DNA from: QAMH01 sp964435565
GTDB taxonomy: Bacteria > Actinomycetota > Coriobacteriia > Coriobacteriales > QAMH01
DNA length: 33,362 nt
Direction of reading: 5' to 3'
Assembly (NCBI GenBank): GCA_964435565.1
Contig: CAYSZR010000018.1
Span: forward strand, 1-33,362
Position numbers and translations under genes: made by a program. This document shows positions 30,884 through 33,362 of the stretch, piece by piece. The notes under the pieces were generated by a model. The model was not told where the DNA came from and searched no databases. It worked only from the letters and a program-made list of their open reading frames with translations. Positions within the stretch are counted from its first letter, which is position 1. Each line of letters begins with the position of its first letter.

Positions 30884-32074
30884 ATGAACGATTTCGTCTT
30901 CCAGTCCCCCACCCGCTTTTACTTTGGGCGCGGATATACCGACAACATCGGTTCGTACCTGAACCAGGCCAGATACACAAAAGCGCTGCTAGTCTATGGC
31001 GGCGGAAGCGTCGTTCGCACGGGAACCCTAGATCGCGTCAAGCAGTCCCTCAAGGCAGCCGGCATCGACAGCGTCGATCTTCCAGGTGTGCGACCAAACC
31101 CCGAAGTCGGTCTTGTCCGCACGGGTATCGGCCTCGCGCGCGAACGACAAGTCGACGTCATCTTAGCTGTCGGAGGCGGCAGCGTCATCGACTGCTCCAA
31201 GGCAATCGCATTTGGCTATGGGTACGGAGGCGACGTCTGGGACTTTTTCTGCGGAAAGGCACGACCTGAAGAGGCGCTTCCTATCGCGGCGGTATTGACC
31301 ATACCGGCCGCTGGTTCCGAAGCTTCTGGCTCATGCGTTATCAGCAACGACGAGCTGGGGCAGAAAAGAGGCGCAAACGGCGATTGTTTTCGCCCTTCAA
31401 TCGCAGTCATGGATCCAGAGCTCACCCTTTCTTTGCCCTCGTACCAAACGGCTGCTGGCATAACCGATATGATCTGCCACGTCTGCGAACGTTTCTTTTC
31501 GGGCACGGGCTCGAGCGCGGTAACCGACGGCATCGCCCTCTCCCTCGTGCGCGCCATCATCGATGCCGCACATCGCCTGATGGACAATCCCGATGATTAC
31601 GACGCACGCGCAGACATAATGTGGGCGGGCACGCTCGCGCATAACGATATCGCCGGCTGTGGACTGTCCGCTTCGCCTGCATCTCGTGCCGGCGGTTGGG
31701 AAAGCCATGGCATCGAACACGAACTATCGGCGCTCGACCCCGCAATCACCCACGGTGCGGGACTCGCCGTCGTCATGCCCGCCTGGATGCGCTATGTCTG
31801 GCCCGAAAACCCACAGCGATTCGCCCAGTTTGCACGCGGAGTCTTTAACGTTGAGGCAGACGATAACGACGATGCAGCACGCGAAGGTGTCGAATGCCTG
31901 CAGCAGTTCTTCGCGAGTCTCAACATGCCGTCGAGCTTAACCGAACTGGGAATAACCGAAGACAACATCGAGACCCTTGTTAACAACCTGGCTCAAACCA
32001 AGGGTGAAGAATTCGGCTCCTTCAAGAAACTGGGCAGAAAAGATACTCGGGCAATTTTTGAATCAGCGCTATAA
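30884..32074 (+). CDS. adh: Iron-containing alcohol dehydrogenase (BDH/YqhD-type)
   Basis: The enzyme interconverts alcohols and aldehydes with NAD(P)H. The 396-residue protein has the family start FVFQSPTRFYFGRG, the nucleotide loop GGGSVIDCSKAIAFG (97-111), AAGSEASGSCVIS and the metal ligands D195 and H199 (ITDMICHV), H279 (IEHELSA) and H290 (THGAGL). ATG 30884 follows AAGGAGC. It is the gene next to the hdr-flx operon, an arrangement seen with an adh gene beside flxABCD-hdrABC in Desulfovibrio vulgaris, where the Flx-Hdr system takes part in ethanol metabolism. Cofactor choice (NAD versus NADP) cannot be fixed from sequence. Confidence 0.92.
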   Translation: MNDFVFQSPTRFYFGRGYTDNIGSYLNQARYTKALLVYGGGSVVRTGTLDRVKQSLKAAGIDSVDLPGVRPNPEVGLVRTGIGLARERQVDVILAVGGGSVIDCSKAIAFGYGYGGDVWDFFCGKARPEEALPIAAVLTIPAAGSEASGSCVISNDELGQKRGANGDCFRPSIAVMDPELTLSLPSYQTAAGITDMICHVCERFFSGTGSSAVTDGIALSLVRAIIDAAHRLMDNPDDYDARADIMWAGTLAHNDIAGCGLSASPASRAGGWESHGIEHELSALDPAITHGAGLAVVMPAWMRYVWPENPQRFAQFARGVFNVEADDNDDAAREGVECLQQFFASLNMPSSLTELGITEDNIETLVNNLAQTKGEEFGSFKKLGRKDTRAIFESAL

Positions 32075-32386
32075 CGGCAAACACCGCGATACCATTTGCA
32101 GTCAAATATTTGCAATCAAGGGCTACCTTTGATTGCAAATAGCGGACTTTGGCGGGTGAATTTTAGAAAGTATCCTCCCCGTTTAGATGGCAAAGAAAAT
32201 TGCCATTATGTTCGTCATATCTATATTCAAAGACTTATATACCCATGTTTTTGGAGTTTTCCACATTGTAAAAATTGGAAGATTTCGAGCGAAATCTGCC
32301 CGATTTCTGATGAAAAACAGCGTAAGCTCTATCTAATATTCGCAACAGGTTGCCTAAAACGCACATGGACCAGCGGGAGTCTTACA
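32075..32386. other. AT-rich intergenic segment with hairpins
   Basis: This 312-bp gap between adh and the macrodomain gene is AT-rich compared with neighbours. It holds a long hairpin (32108-32140) and two shorter stems: ATGGCAA/TTGCCAT (32187-32193, 32200-32206) and AGATTTCG/CGAAATCT (32280-32287, 32290-32297). No gene, tRNA or clear promoter was found. The hairpins could end both converging transcripts. Confidence 0.5.
32108..32140. terminator. 15-bp-stem hairpin after adh
   Basis: ATTTGCAATCAA (32108-32119) and TTGATTGCAAAT (32129-32140) pair perfectly; the inner GGG and CTT add three more pairs, one of them G-U, leaving a three-base loop CTA. A near copy, ATTTGCAGTCAA, precedes it by two bases. 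The stem is likely to end the adh transcript, though no U-tract follows on plus, so an operator or other role is possible. Confidence 0.5.
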
Positions 32387-33208
32387 TCAATTCAAAATAT
32401 CACCATCTTGGCCCAGCAAATCTTGATAGATAAGCTCATCGCTCTTGTTAAAAACATCGAAGATCACGTGCATTGGTACATTCCCATAATCGTCAAGCCA
32501 GGCGCGCACGGTGCGTACGGCAATCTCTGCCGCTTGCTGCTGCGGAAATCCAAAGACCCCTGTGCTGATGCAGCAAAAGGCAATACTGCGACAATCGCAT
32601 CCTGCCGCCGCTTCGAGGCATGATACATACGATTGCGCAAGCTGGTTGGACTGAAGGCTGGTTGGATTTCCTCCCGCAATAGGGCCAACAGTATGAATAA
32701 TCCATTGAGCCGGTAAATTGAACGCAGAGGTGACTTTGGCCTGCGCCGTCGGTTCTTCATGGCCTTGGGCACGCATGATACGGGCGCATTCCTCACGCAA
32801 CTGCACGCCGGCGAATGTGTGGATCGCATTATCTATACAGTTGTGCCCCGGAACCCAGCAACCGAGCATCTGGCTATTCGCCGCATTTACGATTGCGTCT
32901 GCCGCAAGCGTCCTGATATCCCCACGCCATATCGAAAGACGACTATCCGCCGCACAACGAGGAAGACTCTCTACCTGCGTGACTCCAGTCGCATTGCCAA
33001 TCCAACGCAGAACGTCATCTTGTATTCCATAGAACTCATCACTTGCCAAAACAGGCTCGCGAGTGTTCACAAGCCGTCGAAATTGCTGCCACAGCTCATC
33101 TCCATCGAGTTTTTCGAGCGTTTCCCCGTCACTCGATTCACCACGCTCTTCTTCTAAGTAGCAAATCAGCCATTTCAGTTGTTCGCAACGCTTTGCATCT
33201 AATTTCAT
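32387..33208 (-). CDS. Zinc-type macrodomain protein (protein-ADP-ribose hydrolase-like)
   Basis: The protein is a macrodomain of the zinc-dependent microbial class that removes ADP-ribose from proteins. The 273-residue protein has an N-terminal helical extension of about 100 residues, then RGDIRTLAADAIVNAANSQM. The zinc and catalytic loop is LGCWVPGHNCIDNAIHTFAG (C, H and C as ligands). The late loop FCCISTGVFGFPQQQAAEIA binds the diphosphate. ATG 33206-33208 with AAGGAGC was chosen; the frame above is intergenic repeat. In many genomes such proteins sit beside a SirTM ADP-ribosyltransferase and a lipoyl carrier, not visible in this window, so the partner may lie outside or be absent. Confidence 0.88.
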   Translation of the reverse strand: MKLDAKRCEQLKWLICYLEEERGESSDGETLEKLDGDELWQQFRRLVNTREPVLASDEFYGIQDDVLRWIGNATGVTQVESLPRCAADSRLSIWRGDIRTLAADAIVNAANSQMLGCWVPGHNCIDNAIHTFAGVQLREECARIMRAQGHEEPTAQAKVTSAFNLPAQWIIHTVGPIAGGNPTSLQSNQLAQSYVSCLEAAAGCDCRSIAFCCISTGVFGFPQQQAAEIAVRTVRAWLDDYGNVPMHVIFDVFNKSDELIYQDLLGQDGDILN

Positions 33209-33255
33209 GAGCTGCTCCTTGTAAAAGATAGTCCCTAAACTGTAGAACATCGCCT

Positions 33256-33313
33256 TCAAATCATACAAACAGTCAGCCGATTCTTGTTTTTTGCGACTGT
33301 TTGTATGATTTGA
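33256..33313. repeat. Perfect 19-bp inverted repeat with 20-bp spacer
   Basis: TCAAATCATACAAACAGTC (33256-33274) and its exact reverse complement (33295-33313) flank a 20-bp spacer. It lies about 50-105 bp upstream of the macrodomain gene start, in the promoter region. It is too small for a known invertible promoter and lacks a U-tract. Possible roles are an operator, an RNA hairpin or the end of a small mobile element. Confidence 0.65.
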
Positions 33314-33315
33314 GA

Positions 33316-33337
33316 GGGGTAGTTTTGGGATACCCCA
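33316..33337. repeat. Short dyad GGGGTA...TACCCC near the window edge
   Basis: GGGGTA and TACCCC pair across a nine-base centre, overlapping a second dyad TTGGG-ATAC-CCCAA. The sequence ends 25 bp later, so no conclusion about a repeat array or tRNA-like structure is possible. Confidence 0.3.
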
Positions 33338-33362
33338 AGTAGCGGCCAAGCGGCAACTCTCT

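Noticed and set aside
32096..32623. Plus-strand ORF after adh
   Set aside because: It runs through the palindromic hairpins and into the macrodomain gene antisense; composition and motifs do not suggest a protein.
33256..33313. Invertible promoter flanked by inverted repeats
   Set aside because: The segment between arms is only 20 bp, far smaller than known invertible promoters, and no recombinase gene is nearby.
33295..33362. Start of a CRISPR array or a tracrRNA-like element at the right edge
   Set aside because: Only one copy of the palindromic sequence is visible and the window ends 25 bp later, so repetition cannot be shown.

Overview
The window looks like chromosomal DNA from a strictly anaerobic, mid-GC bacterium. 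It has no oxygen-dependent enzymes and many iron-sulfur flavoenzymes, a tungsten-type aldehyde oxidoreductase, corrinoid methyl-transfer genes and its own route to cobalamin. The style (Tat lipoprotein, B12 riboswitch operon, Flx-Hdr) would suit an anaerobic actinobacterium of the Coriobacteriia, but a clostridial or other gut anaerobe is not excluded; this assignment is an inference from gene content only. Two runs of ten Ns (3374-3383 and 4445-4454) are assembly gaps, and both fall inside protein genes.

Region 1 (1-6848, all minus strand) is a cobalamin/sirohydrochlorin operon read from a cobalamin riboswitch (6741-6848). It encodes an exported CbiK-type metal chelatase, a membrane-anchored two-domain surface protein, an ABC ATPase, its ABC-2 permease, a second paralogous surface protein, CbiL, precorrin-2 dehydrogenase and the start of glutamyl-tRNA reductase (hemA, cut by the window edge). 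An exported chelatase co-transcribed with an exporter and paired surface proteins is the strongest candidate here for an undescribed system.

Region 2 (6967-9319, minus) is a zinc/cadmium-type P1B ATPase followed by its SmtB/CzrA-like sensor, with a recognisable promoter and operator-like repeats. Region 3 (9349-15494, minus) holds a corrinoid protein, a PocR-AraC regulator, a DUF2284 metal-binding protein, a hydantoinase/oxoprolinase-family ASKHA protein and a UroD-family methyltransferase. Together they look like a corrinoid methyl-transfer pathway for an unknown methyl donor.

Region 4 (15642-23663) has a LysR regulator divergent from an operon for a tungsten aldehyde oxidoreductase, its polyferredoxin, a MoaD-like carrier, NuoE/NuoF/NuoG-like NADH modules and a MoeB-like activator. 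It resembles an electron-bifurcating, NAD-linked aldehyde oxidoreductase. A five-helix cytochrome-b-like gene converges on its end. Region 5 (23895-32074, plus) is a complete hdrCBA-flxDCBA operon followed after a strong terminator by an iron alcohol dehydrogenase, the association known from ethanol metabolism in Desulfovibrio. Regions 4 and 5 together could interconvert alcohols, aldehydes and acids while balancing NADH and ferredoxin.

The right end (32075-33362) is AT-rich intergenic DNA with several hairpins, a zinc-type macrodomain gene on the minus strand, and a perfect 19-bp inverted repeat just upstream of it. I see no tRNA, rRNA, insertion sequence or CRISPR array that I can support.
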